The notes beneath the pieces were generated by a model. It made no database searches. It saw only the letters and a program-made list of their open reading frames with translations, and had not been told where the DNA came from. From the NCBI RefSeq assembly GCF_001277345.1, contig NZ_LIUT01000001.1, positions 467,338-531,337 of the forward strand: a stretch of DNA of 64,000 nucleotides. The letters run 5' to 3'. A program made the translations under genes and the position numbers. This DNA comes from Paenibacillus solani (lineage in GTDB: Bacteria > Bacillota > Bacilli > Paenibacillales > Paenibacillaceae). This document shows, piece by piece, positions 1-7,727 of the stretch; the first letter of the stretch is position 1; every line of letters starts with the position of its first letter.

Positions 1-737
1 ATAAAGAGATTTTCACCATTGAAGGCGGTGCGTTGAATGCCAAGGGGCAGGAAGGCTTGCTCGGCTCAACCATTGTTCCGAATCCAGAGACGGTAATGGG
101 ACGCAAGGAATACATTGGACTTGGAGCACTGAAGGGACCTAACGGAGACCAGCTCTATTCCCATGTAAAGGTGCCAATGGTGCATGTGGGGGCTTTTGCC
201 ATAACAGATAAGAACCCGAACCCGGAAGCAACGATTCGTTGGATGGATTATTTCTACGGTGATGAAGGGGCTCAGTTCTATTTCATGGGCAAGGAAGGCG
301 AGACCTACACGGTGAGTGCGGATGGACAGCTGGAGTACGTTAAAGATATTACCGAGAATGCCAATGGATTGACACAGGATCAGGCGCTTGCCAAAAACTT
401 CACATGGCTAGGCGGCAGCTATCCTGGACTCGTTCGTGAAAAATGGTTTAAAGGTTCGGAGACATTGCCAACTGCCCTGGCTGCTGCCGAGAAAGCAGAA
501 CCATATGCTGTGAAGGATATCCTGTACAACTTTAACTTTACGCTAGAGGAGACTGATTTGATGTCTTCGGTGGGTAAAGACATTCAGGATTACGTAACAG
601 AGATGGAAGCGAAATTCGTGAACGGATCGGCTTCGTTCAGCCAATGGGAGGAGTACGTAAATACGCTTAACAAGATGGGACTGGATCGGTATATGGAAGT
701 ATATCAGGCGGCATATGACCGCTATCAGGGAAAATAA
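1..737 (+). CDS. Extracellular solute-binding protein (family 1), C-terminal part
   Basis: The reading frame (codons in phase with base 3) is open from the left edge, so the start and the lipoprotein signal lie outside the window. About 245 residues are visible, ending in a TAA stop at 735-737. The visible part looks like the C-terminal lobe of large Paenibacillus sugar-binding lipoproteins of the LplA type (for example 'WMDYFYGDEGAQF', which resembles the conserved 'lid' region of this family, and a final Tyr-rich helix). Such proteins deliver oligosaccharides to an ABC permease pair normally encoded just upstream. The substrate cannot be read from this fragment. A terminator follows at once, so this is the last gene of its operon. 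Confidence 0.8.
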   Translation, partial: KEIFTIEGGALNAKGQEGLLGSTIVPNPETVMGRKEYIGLGALKGPNGDQLYSHVKVPMVHVGAFAITDKNPNPEATIRWMDYFYGDEGAQFYFMGKEGETYTVSADGQLEYVKDITENANGLTQDQALAKNFTWLGGSYPGLVREKWFKGSETLPTALAAAEKAEPYAVKDILYNFNFTLEETDLMSSVGKDIQDYVTEMEAKFVNGSASFSQWEEYVNTLNKMGLDRYMEVYQAAYDRYQGK

Positions 738-754
738 AACGATTTGTTCATTTC

Positions 755-794
755 AAGGGCGCGGTGCGGCTAGGTTGTTGCATCGCGCTTTTTG
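755..794 (+). terminator. Rho-independent terminator after the solute-binding protein gene
   Basis: A GC-rich stem (GCGCGGTGC pairing with GCATCGCGC, one wobble or mismatch) is followed by TTTTT. It lies 18 bases after the stop codon. Confidence 0.75.
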
Positions 795-946
795 GTATTC
801 AGTTGAAGCATCCAGAAAGCTGGTATTATTCTAAACAGAGGGCGCGATTTGATGTCAATCTGGGGAATAGTGGATTCACACGATTGAGGTGGCTCTCCGA
901 TATATGGTTTAGGATGAAAAGAACAATGGAATGAGGATGTGAGATC

Positions 947-1327
947 ATGCATATTGCGTCTGAATATACTTATGGAAGATCGGTTAGACAGAAACAAGCT
1001 AAACCTGCCCAAGAAGGGTTTGAACTTTTGCTTCAGAAGAGCCACAAGGAAGAAGAGGGTAAAGGAAAGATGGTGACAGTAAAAGAAGGTGGTTATTTAC
1101 GTCAGTACATTGTTCGCCCTGATGGCAGCAAAATATTATTAAGTGAAATGAAACAGCACGATGACGGAACTGACACCAGTTCAGCCCAGCGAGTGTCACC
1201 ATTGCCGCAAACGGAGGGAACGAACACTAATACGAAGGAGGCTCTCGAATTGCTGAGCCTTCAAGCGGGAGCCGCTGGCATTTCATCCGGTACGTATTGG
1301 AACATGAAATTGAAGTCAGAGATTTGA
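947..1327 (+). CDS. Hypothetical protein, 126 aa
   Basis: I do not recognise this protein. It is hydrophilic, with a Lys/Glu-rich stretch around residues 30-45, a segment 'YLRQYIVRPDGSKILLSEM' near residues 50-68, and a Thr/Asn-rich linker followed by a short hydrophobic helix (LELLSLQAGAAG). There is no signal peptide and no membrane segment. The ATG at 947 is preceded by a weak purine-rich site (GAGGATGTGAG). The gene stands alone between a terminator and the FMN-riboswitch promoter. Base composition and codon use match the neighbours, so I take it as real, but an assignment of function would be invention. Confidence 0.55.
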   Translation: MHIASEYTYGRSVRQKQAKPAQEGFELLLQKSHKEEEGKGKMVTVKEGGYLRQYIVRPDGSKILLSEMKQHDDGTDTSSAQRVSPLPQTEGTNTNTKEALELLSLQAGAAGISSGTYWNMKLKSEI

Positions 1328-1449
1328 AATGGAAATAAAACATGATGGTAACGAAATTATACTTGCTGTATAATTCTCAGTATTATATATAAAAGTGATG
1401 TTCTTCATTGTAATCCTGCCTAATTTCATTTATTGTGAAAATAGATGTA

Positions 1450-1476
1450 TTTACATGAAAGAATTCATGGTATAAT
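1450..1476 (+). promoter_or_regulatory. Probable promoter of the FMN-riboswitch transcript
   Basis: TTTACA at 1450-1455 and a perfect TATAAT at 1471-1476. The spacer is 15 bp, shorter than the usual 17. The riboswitch aptamer begins 78 bases after the -10 box. The region 1328-1553 otherwise holds no gene. Confidence 0.5.
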
Positions 1477-1553
1477 TTCAACAAGGCAACTAAAGTAATA
1501 GGAATTGTCGGTTAATTGTATGGAATGGTTACAAAAATAAAACATGAATATGG

Positions 1554-1712
1554 ATCTTCGGGGTAAGGTGAAATTCCTAACCGGCGGTGATGGTTCGTAC
1601 CTCCTTGGACGAAACTCAGCCCGCGACTCGCTGCGTTCTGGTACTTATATGAATGCAGCGACTGACTTGGTGCAATTCCAAGGCCGACGGTAAAGTCCGG
1701 ATGGGAGAAGAT
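1554..1712 (+). promoter_or_regulatory. FMN riboswitch (RFN element)
   Basis: The closing helix P1 is ATCTTC (1554-1559) with GAAGAT (1707-1712). The conserved RFN blocks occur in order: GGGGTAAGGTGAAATTCC, ACCGGCGGTGATGG, AGCCCGCGAC, CTGACTTGGTGCAATTCCAAG, CCGACGGTAAAGTCCGGATGGGAGAAG. A variable arm sits between the third and fourth blocks, as in other RFN elements. The aptamer binds FMN; in Bacillota this class usually terminates transcription when FMN is plentiful. Downstream lies a terminator hairpin and then an EamA transporter gene. Confidence 0.97.
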
Positions 1713-1772
1713 CAATGATGAGTTTGCTATCGGAACGGGATTTTTCTGTTCTTGAGGCAGGCTTGTTTGATC

Positions 1773-1815
1773 AGCCCCCGTATATATCGACTTGTGTCGA
1801 TTGCGGGGGCTTTCT
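1773..1815 (+). terminator. Riboswitch expression-platform terminator
   Basis: GCCCCCG (1774-1780) pairs with CGGGGGC (1804-1810); an inner arm ATCGAC/GTCGAT extends the hairpin, and TTTCTG follows. It sits between the FMN aptamer and the transporter start codon, where an FMN-controlled terminator is expected. Confidence 0.8.
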
Positions 1816-1855
1816 GCTAGTAAGACCTCCGTATTCAAGACAGGAGAGGGCAAGA

Positions 1856-2836
1856 ATGAGCAATATTAATACGGGAGTCAAGGTTAAACCCTATGACTCC
1901 AACACAAAGGCAAGCGGACGGTTTAAAGGAGGGTTCTGGCTGGTCGTTCTGGGCGCAGCTCTCTGGGGTGTGGATCCTTTATTTCGGGTTATTCTGCTTA
2001 AGAATCTGACCTCTGCGCAGATCGTGCTGCTGGAACACATCATCATTTCCTTGATTGCGATTCCTGTATTGTGGAAGAACCGCCAAGAGTTAAGAGGGCT
2101 TGGATGGGGTCATGTTGGCGCGCTGCTGTTTATATCGTGGGGCGGTTCGGCTCTAGCCACGGTATTGTTTACGATGGGACTGTCGAGCGGAAATCTGAAC
2201 GCGGTTCTGCTGCTTCAGAAGCTCCAGCCGCTATTCGCCATTATTCTAGCCAGTTTGCTCCTGAAGGAGAAGCTTCCGCGTCATTTTGGAATATTACTCG
2301 TCATTGCCATAGCTGGCACGTATTTACTGACTTTTGGTCTCACCCTGCCGATTGGCCATTGGAGTGAGTTCATTCAAGTCGGCAGCCTGCTGTCTTTAGG
2401 GGCTGCAGCCTTATGGGGGGGTTCAACGGTCATGGGGCGCTTGATGGTAGGTAAATTGAAATACGAGACGGTCACCTCATTGCGCTTTGTACTCGCACTC
2501 CCACTCTTGACCGTCCTGACGTGGAGCGAGGGGGCAGCATGGAATATGCCGGCATGGGGCACAGGAGCCTTTGCCTTGGTATCATTGAATCTGATCGGCC
2601 AGGCACTGCTGCCAGGTCTCCTGAGTTTGCTCGTTTATTATAAAGGATTAACTACGACTAAAGCTTCCGTGGCAACCCTTGCGGAATTGAGTTTTCCTAT
2701 GGTCGGGGTGCTTATCAACTGGATCGTGTTCCAGCAAATCGTGACTGTTCCCCAGCTGCTGGGGTTCCTGCTGATATGGGTCGTGCTGTTTATCATATCC
2801 AGACAACAGTCTACAATCTCTGCGCCATCATCATAA
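1856..2836 (+). CDS. EamA/DMT-superfamily permease under FMN control; candidate riboflavin transporter
   Basis: A 326-residue inner-membrane protein with ten predicted hydrophobic segments in two EamA repeats (for example 'FWLVVLGAALWGVDPLFR' near the N-terminus, and 'LGAAALWGGSTVMGRLM' at the start of the second half). I chose ATG 1856 because GGAGAGGG lies just upstream; the frame is open further 5' but that part is the riboswitch terminator. Control by an FMN riboswitch implies a role in flavin supply. RibN-type EamA proteins import riboflavin in Proteobacteria; in Bacillota the usual riboswitch-controlled importer is RibU, so this would be a different solution. Export or transport of a flavin analogue is also possible. 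Fold assignment is firm; substrate is inference. Confidence 0.85.
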   Translation: MSNINTGVKVKPYDSNTKASGRFKGGFWLVVLGAALWGVDPLFRVILLKNLTSAQIVLLEHIIISLIAIPVLWKNRQELRGLGWGHVGALLFISWGGSALATVLFTMGLSSGNLNAVLLLQKLQPLFAIILASLLLKEKLPRHFGILLVIAIAGTYLLTFGLTLPIGHWSEFIQVGSLLSLGAAALWGGSTVMGRLMVGKLKYETVTSLRFVLALPLLTVLTWSEGAAWNMPAWGTGAFALVSLNLIGQALLPGLLSLLVYYKGLTTTKASVATLAELSFPMVGVLINWIVFQQIVTVPQLLGFLLIWVVLFIISRQQSTISAPSS

Positions 2837-2900
2837 CTAGCCATTGGGAAGACATCATTTCGCTGGGATAATCCTGTAGCTTTTATAGTTGACTAGATAA

Positions 2901-2943
2901 AAAAAGAAGATGACTTCTCCATGCAGAGAGGTCATCTTCTTTT
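2901..2943 (+). terminator. Terminator after the EamA gene
   Basis: AGAAGATGAC...GTCATCTTCT stem extended by CTCTC/GAGAG-type pairing, preceded by an A-run and followed by TTTT, so it may work in both directions. Confidence 0.8.
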
Positions 2944-3106
2944 GATTAAATGGATCTGCGGATGATACGCTTATGGGAGTGAATTATCTTGCCTTGCGAA
3001 ACAGAAGAATACGAAAGGACCGGAAAAGGAACCATGGGCTGTTCGCATTCACGGGTTTGGCATGGTATATTGGACACGATACCATTAAGGATGGAGAAAT
3101 CATAGC

Positions 3107-4699
3107 ATGAGTGAACAACGGCGTTCCAGACAAGGAACCAATAATAAAACAACAGCATACGGAAAAAAGCCGGGTGAGAGAACAGCAGCCAAGCAAGCTG
3201 GCACCAAGTCGGCTATTCAGCATGATCATAGGAAGAATCGGAGCTCTTCAGCTCCATCATATTTGGGGAAGAAAGCATCTGATAGATATAAGCAGGAAGC
3301 ACGTGGCCCAAAGCTTTCATCCGGACGAGAGCATGCGGATGAGCTGCAGGCAGGTGACGTTATCGTCGTAACGATTAAACGGCTTGGGATTAACGGTGAA
3401 GGAGTCGGATATTACCGCCGCAAGGCCGTGTTTATTGACGGAGCAATTACTAACGAAGTGGTCAAAGCTGAAGTGAAAGAAATCCAGTCCAAATTTATCA
3501 AGGCCCAGCTCGTGGAAGTGGAGAAGCGTTCACCGCACCGAATAGAGCCCCCTTGCCCTGTGTTTGGCATCTGTGGTGGCTGTCAAATTCAGCATATCTC
3601 TTATGAAGGACAACTGCAGGCCAAGACGGATATTGTCCGTGAAGCCTTCAGCCGATACGCAGGGCGGGACGATGTGAAGTTTAAGCCGATTCTGGGGATG
3701 GAGCATCCATGGAATTACAGAAATAAGGCCCAGCTGCAGCTTAAACGGAAGGGCAACGAAGTGATTGCAGGGCTCTATGAGGCGGACAGCCATACGATTG
3801 TGGATATTAGCGGCTGCCCGATTCAGCACCCGAAGGTGAATGAAGCTGTGGAGAAGGTGAAGTCGGTTCTTGAAGAATTACGGATCCCGCTTCATAAAGA
3901 GAACGGAAATAAGGATGGTGTGCGGACGATCGTGGTCCGTCATGGTTTCCAATCTGAAGAACTGCAGGTAACGCTGGTTACGGCTGGCAGTAAGCTGCCA
4001 AGGCAGGATGATCTCGTTCGTATGCTGCGCCTTACGATTCCGGAGGTTAGCGGCATTTCATTAAATATTAATCCAAAGAAGACTTCGCTTATTTTTGGAG
4101 ACCGGACGATTACGCTGTGGGGAGCCGAGAGTATGCAGGAATCGCTGAGTGACCTGCAGTTCTCACTCTCGCCGAGAGCATTCTTCCAGTTGAATCCGCA
4201 GCAGACGGTGAAGCTGTACGAATCGGTAAGGGCAGCTGCTGGCCTGACAGGTAAAGAAACCGTCATTGACGCGTATTGCGGCACCGGCACGATCGGTTTG
4301 TGGCTAGCGCCTTATGCCAAGGAAGTACGCGGGATCGAGACAATTCCTGAAGCGGTCGAGGATGCAAAGGCCAATGCTGCACGTAATGGACGGGCTAACG
4401 CCAGCTTTCATGTTGGCCAGGCAGAAGAGCTGCTGCCGCGTTGGGTCAAGGAAGGCATGAAACCCGACGTAATCATTGCTGACCCGCCTCGAACAGGCCT
4501 GGATCCGCGCTTCTTGGAAACCGTGCTCCGCACCAAGCCGAAAAAATTTGTTTACGTTTCTTGCAATCCTTCTACTCTGGCGAAGGATTGTAAGGTTCTG
4601 CTGGAGGGCGGCTATGAGATCGAATGGGCACAGCCTGTCGATATGTTCCCGCAGACAAGTCATGTGGAGTGCTGCACTCTATTAGTACGGAAAGACTAG
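3107..4699 (+). CDS. rlmCD: 23S rRNA (uracil-5-)-methyltransferase, RlmCD/TrmA family
   Basis: A 530-residue cytoplasmic enzyme that methylates C5 of uridines in 23S rRNA using S-adenosylmethionine. Order of domains: a basic, low-complexity extension (about residues 1-75); a TRAM RNA-binding domain (about 79-145); Fe-S cysteines at about 149, 155 and 158 ('CGGCQ') with a later 'GCPIQHP'; the SAM site 'DAYCGTGTIG' (about 388-397); 'ADPPRTGLD' (about 458-466); and the catalytic 'VSCNPST' with Cys near 486. The C-terminus 'SHVECCTLL' is typical. The N-terminal extension makes it longer than the usual ~450-460 residues. Bacillus has a dual-specificity RlmCD; whether this copy is RlmCD, RlmC or RlmD cannot be told here. 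The last codons overlap a 17-bp direct repeat whose second copy lies 681 bp downstream. Confidence 0.93.
   Translation: MSEQRRSRQGTNNKTTAYGKKPGERTAAKQAGTKSAIQHDHRKNRSSSAPSYLGKKASDRYKQEARGPKLSSGREHADELQAGDVIVVTIKRLGINGEGVGYYRRKAVFIDGAITNEVVKAEVKEIQSKFIKAQLVEVEKRSPHRIEPPCPVFGICGGCQIQHISYEGQLQAKTDIVREAFSRYAGRDDVKFKPILGMEHPWNYRNKAQLQLKRKGNEVIAGLYEADSHTIVDISGCPIQHPKVNEAVEKVKSVLEELRIPLHKENGNKDGVRTIVVRHGFQSEELQVTLVTAGSKLPRQDDLVRMLRLTIPEVSGISLNINPKKTSLIFGDRTITLWGAESMQESLSDLQFSLSPRAFFQLNPQQTVKLYESVRAAAGLTGKETVIDAYCGTGTIGLWLAPYAKEVRGIETIPEAVEDAKANAARNGRANASFHVGQAEELLPRWVKEGMKPDVIIADPPRTGLDPRFLETVLRTKPKKFVYVSCNPSTLAKDCKVLLEGGYEIEWAQPVDMFPQTSHVECCTLLVRKD
4661..4677 (+). repeat. 17-bp direct repeat, left copy (inside the 3' end of rlmCD)
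   Basis: CATGTGGAGTGCTGCAC, identical to 5342-5358. Here it encodes part of the conserved C-terminus His-Val-Glu-Cys-Cys. The two copies bracket the rlmCD tail, the GNAT gene and its AT-rich upstream region. Confidence 0.9.
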
Positions 4700-4728
4700 T
4701 AGTTGAGTGTATTGGCGGGTAATTTGAC

Positions 4729-4757
4729 GAAGTGGGTTAATAGCCCACTTCTTTTTT
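4729..4757 (+). terminator. Terminator after rlmCD
   Basis: GAAGTGGG pairs with CCCACTTC across a short loop, followed by TTTTTT. It lies 30 bases after the stop codon. Confidence 0.85.
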
Positions 4758-4909
4758 ATGCTTTAATGTGGGCTGCTTAGATAGTTGTCCTTTCTGTATC
4801 CATACTTAAAAGTAAATTTACACATGTGTCATTAGGCTTAACAGTGAATAATTGAATAGTAATATAATAAATCAAATAAATAATATAATTGGGGCAAGGG
4901 GGGCTTCTT

Positions 4910-5302
4910 ATGGAAACACAATATGTTACAGAGCTACCTACAGAAGATAGCTTATATGAGCTATATGAGAACCTTCACTGGAATAAATATTTGGGACTAA
5001 GTAAAGATAAGCTACTAACCGCCATGAAACAAAGCTGGTACGTTATCTATGCATATCATGAAAAACGTCTAATCGGTACTGGAAGAATAGTTTCTGATGG
5101 GGTCATCAATGCTTACTTATGCGGCTTGGGGGTTCACTCTGATTATAGAAATAAAGGGATTGGATCTGAAATTACCCGTTTACTTGTGGAGCATTGCAAA
5201 AAAGACAACTTGCATCTGCAATTTTTTTGTGAAGAAGAGTTAGTGTCATACTATGAAAATATGAACTTTGAAGTTTTTGCAGTTGGAATGAAAAGGGCCT
5301 AA
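4910..5302 (+). CDS. GNAT-family N-acetyltransferase, 130 aa
   Basis: A small acetyl-CoA-dependent acetyltransferase. The acetyl-CoA pyrophosphate loop is visible as 'VHSDYRNKGIGSEI' (about residues 74-87), preceded by the strand 'INAYLCGLGV' and followed by the C-terminal 'YYENMNFEVFAVGMKR', the usual end of the fold. ATG 4910 is chosen for the strong AAGGGGGG site 7 bases upstream. The acceptor is unknown; small molecule or protein N-termini are both possible. The gene and its upstream region are markedly AT-richer than rlmCD and lie between 17-bp direct repeats next to a permease remnant, which suggests it was acquired. Confidence 0.85.
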   Translation: METQYVTELPTEDSLYELYENLHWNKYLGLSKDKLLTAMKQSWYVIYAYHEKRLIGTGRIVSDGVINAYLCGLGVHSDYRNKGIGSEITRLLVEHCKKDNLHLQFFCEEELVSYYENMNFEVFAVGMKRA

Positions 5303-5341
5303 GGTAGCCCTTATCTTCTCGTCAATATTGAGCATTCCATG

Positions 5342-5358
5342 CATGTGGAGTGCTGCAC
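5342..5358 (+). repeat. 17-bp direct repeat, right copy
   Basis: Second identical copy of CATGTGGAGTGCTGCAC (first at 4661-4677). It abuts the left end of the permease remnant. Confidence 0.9.
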
Positions 5359-5662
5359 AGTCTCATTCATTTCTTAGACGAAAGTGATAACAGAATCGCT
5401 TTGGAAGATCATGGTTTGCTGGTACCCAAATCCTATGCCGACAAACATCATATTTCGGTAGGAGATATCATTCGAATCAAGTTCACGGCACCAGTGCTGA
5501 ATAATAAAGCGGTAGATATGAAGGTTTTGAACATTTTCCAATCAGTACTCGAATCCTTCATTTTACAGTACCCCGGACTACATGGAGAGCTTTGGCGGCT
5601 TGTTGCTGAGGAGGAAAGTGAACCGCATCCATATGATTGAATCATTAAAGAGCGTAGAATAA
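5350..5662 (+). pseudogene. Remnant of an FtsX-type ABC transporter permease (frameshift plus internal deletion)
   Basis: Two frames together spell pieces of one permease. In the frame of 5350 the peptide reads like an extracytoplasmic MacB/FtsX-like domain ('VPKSYADKHHISVGD', 'KFTAPVLNNKAVDM'). Near 5531-5537 the likely sense passes to the frame of 5582 ('QYSNPSFYSTPDYMESFGG'), which runs straight into 'VNRIHMIESLKSVE' and a TAA at 5660-5662. That ending closely matches the last residues of the intact permease ending at 42613 ('KRIDMIEALKSVE'). The transmembrane region that should separate these parts, and everything N-terminal, is missing. A single open frame of 96 codons (5350-5640) exists but ends in nonsense sequence, so I do not call it a gene. 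Confidence 0.75.
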
Positions 5663-5703
5663 CATGTTGAATGATTTGGGATAGCTCACTTTAGTTGCCA
5701 ACG

Positions 5704-5765
5704 CAAAAACACCTCCAAGATTATCCCCATATCTTACGACATGGTTCAATGTTCTTGAAGGTGTC
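5704..5765 (-). terminator. Probable terminator of the leftward nucleoside operon
   Basis: On the minus strand ACCTTCAAGA pairs with TCTTGGAGGT across a long loop and is followed by GTTTTTG. It lies just beyond the rbsK stop codon. Confidence 0.5.
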
Positions 5766-5777
5766 AGAAATCTTTAG

Positions 5778-6716
5778 TTACTCTATCACTAAGCTGTCTG
5801 ATTCAGATCTATTGATCTCAGATTCGTATGGGATAGATTGCTGTGCTCCATATCTTTGAACGGTTAGCGATGCGGCTTTGCATCCATATACAATTGCTTC
5901 GTTAATATTGCCAAAATCAGCAGAAATTTTGGTAGCTAATGCGCCAATAAATGTGTCCCCGGCAGCCGTAGTGTCCACTGCCTTGACGTTGAATGCTGGT
6001 ACAAAGCCTGTATTTCCGTTTGCAAAGGAATAGAATGCGCCTTTACTTCCCAAAGTGACAATTACGGTTTGAATCCCCATATCATGTACTTTTTGTGTTG
6101 CTGCAATCAATTCTTGTTGATTCGTAACGGCTTGTCCGGAAATGATTTCTAGCTCCGTTTCGTTAGGAATCAAAATATCGGTTAATTGAATAATCCGTTC
6201 AGGAATCATTGCTCTCGCAGGTGCCGGATTTAAAATTGTTGTAACCTGATGCTGTTTCGCGATTTCAAAACTTCTCTCGATACTGGACAAATTGGTTTCA
6301 AATTGAGCGATGACATAGTCACTCTCAGCGATTAAACCGCGCATCTCATCGATATGATCGTCTGTAATCGCTTGATTGGCACCGCCATAAATGACAATAC
6401 TGTTCTCGCCTTCATCGTTGACCATGACATAAGCACTGCCTGTTCTGGTTGTATCTAACTTCTTCACACCTGCAGTATTAATATGATCTCGATTGAGCAA
6501 TCCAAGCAAAGCCGTTCCGGTATCATCATTTCCTGTTGCACCGATAAAGTTAACTTGTCCGCCATTTCTGGCGGCAGCAATCGCTTGATTAGCGCCTTTA
6601 CCGCCGCCACTCGTAAACATTTCTTTAGAGTGAACGGTTTCACCTGGTTTTGGCAGATGCTCTGTTCGAATAGTGGTATCAAAGTTAATGCTGCCAACTA
6701 CTGTAATCTTATTCAT
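5778..6716 (-). CDS. rbsK: Ribokinase
   Basis: A 312-residue PfkB-family sugar kinase that phosphorylates D-ribose to ribose-5-phosphate. Seen: N-terminal 'VVGSINFDTTI', the substrate motif 'GGGKGANQAIAAARNG' (about residues 37-52), 'NPAPAR', 'IPNETELE', and the C-terminal 'DTTAAGDTFIGAL' with the catalytic Asp. Length and motifs are normal. It is the last gene of a leftward operon, 44 bases after a nucleoside hydrolase, so its ribose probably comes from nucleosides. A second ribokinase-like domain is fused to the divergent regulator at 12516, where the matching motif is altered. Confidence 0.93.
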   Translation of the reverse strand: MNKITVVGSINFDTTIRTEHLPKPGETVHSKEMFTSGGGKGANQAIAAARNGGQVNFIGATGNDDTGTALLGLLNRDHINTAGVKKLDTTRTGSAYVMVNDEGENSIVIYGGANQAITDDHIDEMRGLIAESDYVIAQFETNLSSIERSFEIAKQHQVTTILNPAPARAMIPERIIQLTDILIPNETELEIISGQAVTNQQELIAATQKVHDMGIQTVIVTLGSKGAFYSFANGNTGFVPAFNVKAVDTTAAGDTFIGALATKISADFGNINEAIVYGCKAASLTVQRYGAQQSIPYESEINRSESDSLVIE

Positions 6717-6760
6717 TTTTTCTCGTCTCCACTTCGTACCGCTCTTTTAAAGATTTTGTT

Positions 6761-7708
6761 TTAGGAAAAATACTTAATCGTATCCATCGTTAATTTTTTG
6801 AATTTAGGTAAGTCAAGATTAAACGCCACAAGGACATTTTTCTCTTTTTTAAACACATTGTCATAATCAACAACTGTACTGCCTAGTGCCAGTGATTCAC
6901 TAGTCTCAACTTGTACATTCATCGGATAAACGGTAAACATATCGGGATCAATGATATACGCAACGGCACAAGGATCGTGCATATGAATGCCTTCAACATG
7001 GTCTTCATCTGCCCAGAATGGACGAGTTGTTGTTAAATTGAAGAAATCCAACAAGTCAGCCATTGTTCGTGCAACATCATTCCCGACTTCTCTGATTTCC
7101 TTGATATCATGTTCGAACAATTGAGCTTTTAACGTAACATCTAAACCAAACATCGCTACAGGAACTCCTGATTTCACCACAATATCTGCAGCTTCCGGGT
7201 CAACATAGATGTTGAACTCAGCATGGGGTGTGATATTACCTCCGAAGCATGCACCGCCCATGAATGAAATCATTTCAATTTTTTCTTTCAGCTCAGGATG
7301 TGATAACAGGAAAATAGCGATATTGGTTAAAGGTCCTGTCGCAATAAGCGTAACTTTCTCCTCAGATTCTCTTAATATGTTAGCTATCAACTCATTGGCA
7401 GAGATATCAAAATCCTGAATAGTAGATTCAGGCAATTCTGCTCCATCAATTCCTGACTCTCCATGAACATCATCAGCAATAATCAGATTTCGGCGCAAAG
7501 GTTTTGATGCGCCTCTTGCTACTGGAATATGTTCGCTTTTTGCCAAGGTTAACAATCTTTTAGCGTTTACGTATGTTTTTTCGGGGATTTGATTTCCCGC
7601 AGAGGTAGTTACGGCAAGTAAATCAATTTTTTCAGAGGCGATAGCCATCAATAAAGCCAATGCATCATCATGTCCGGGATCACAATCCAAAATCACTTTC
7701 TTTGTCAT
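6761..7708 (-). CDS. Inosine-uridine preferring nucleoside N-ribohydrolase
   Basis: A 315-residue cytoplasmic hydrolase that splits nucleosides into base and ribose. The Ca2+-binding signature 'DCDPGHDDALA' stands at residues 7-17; 'LIATGPLTNIA' and 'EFNIYVDPEAADIV' are the usual active-site segments, and the conserved His follows near the C-terminal 'HDPCAVAY'. ATG 7708 is chosen for the GGAGGAG site 8 bases upstream; the frame stays open to 7762 without support. It sits between the MFS permease and ribokinase genes, forming a short pathway nucleoside to ribose to ribose-5-phosphate. Base specificity (purine or pyrimidine) cannot be read. Confidence 0.92.
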   Translation of the reverse strand: MTKKVILDCDPGHDDALALLMAIASEKIDLLAVTTSAGNQIPEKTYVNAKRLLTLAKSEHIPVARGASKPLRRNLIIADDVHGESGIDGAELPESTIQDFDISANELIANILRESEEKVTLIATGPLTNIAIFLLSHPELKEKIEMISFMGGACFGGNITPHAEFNIYVDPEAADIVVKSGVPVAMFGLDVTLKAQLFEHDIKEIREVGNDVARTMADLLDFFNLTTTRPFWADEDHVEGIHMHDPCAVAYIIDPDMFTVYPMNVQVETSESLALGSTVVDYDNVFKKEKNVLVAFNLDLPKFKKLTMDTIKYFS

Positions 7709-7727
7709 ATTTAGCTCCTCCGTAAAT

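Noticed and set aside
1715..1855. In-frame extension of the EamA gene upstream of ATG 1856
   Set aside because: It runs through the riboswitch terminator hairpin; the peptide is not hydrophobic and a proper ribosome site exists at 1856.
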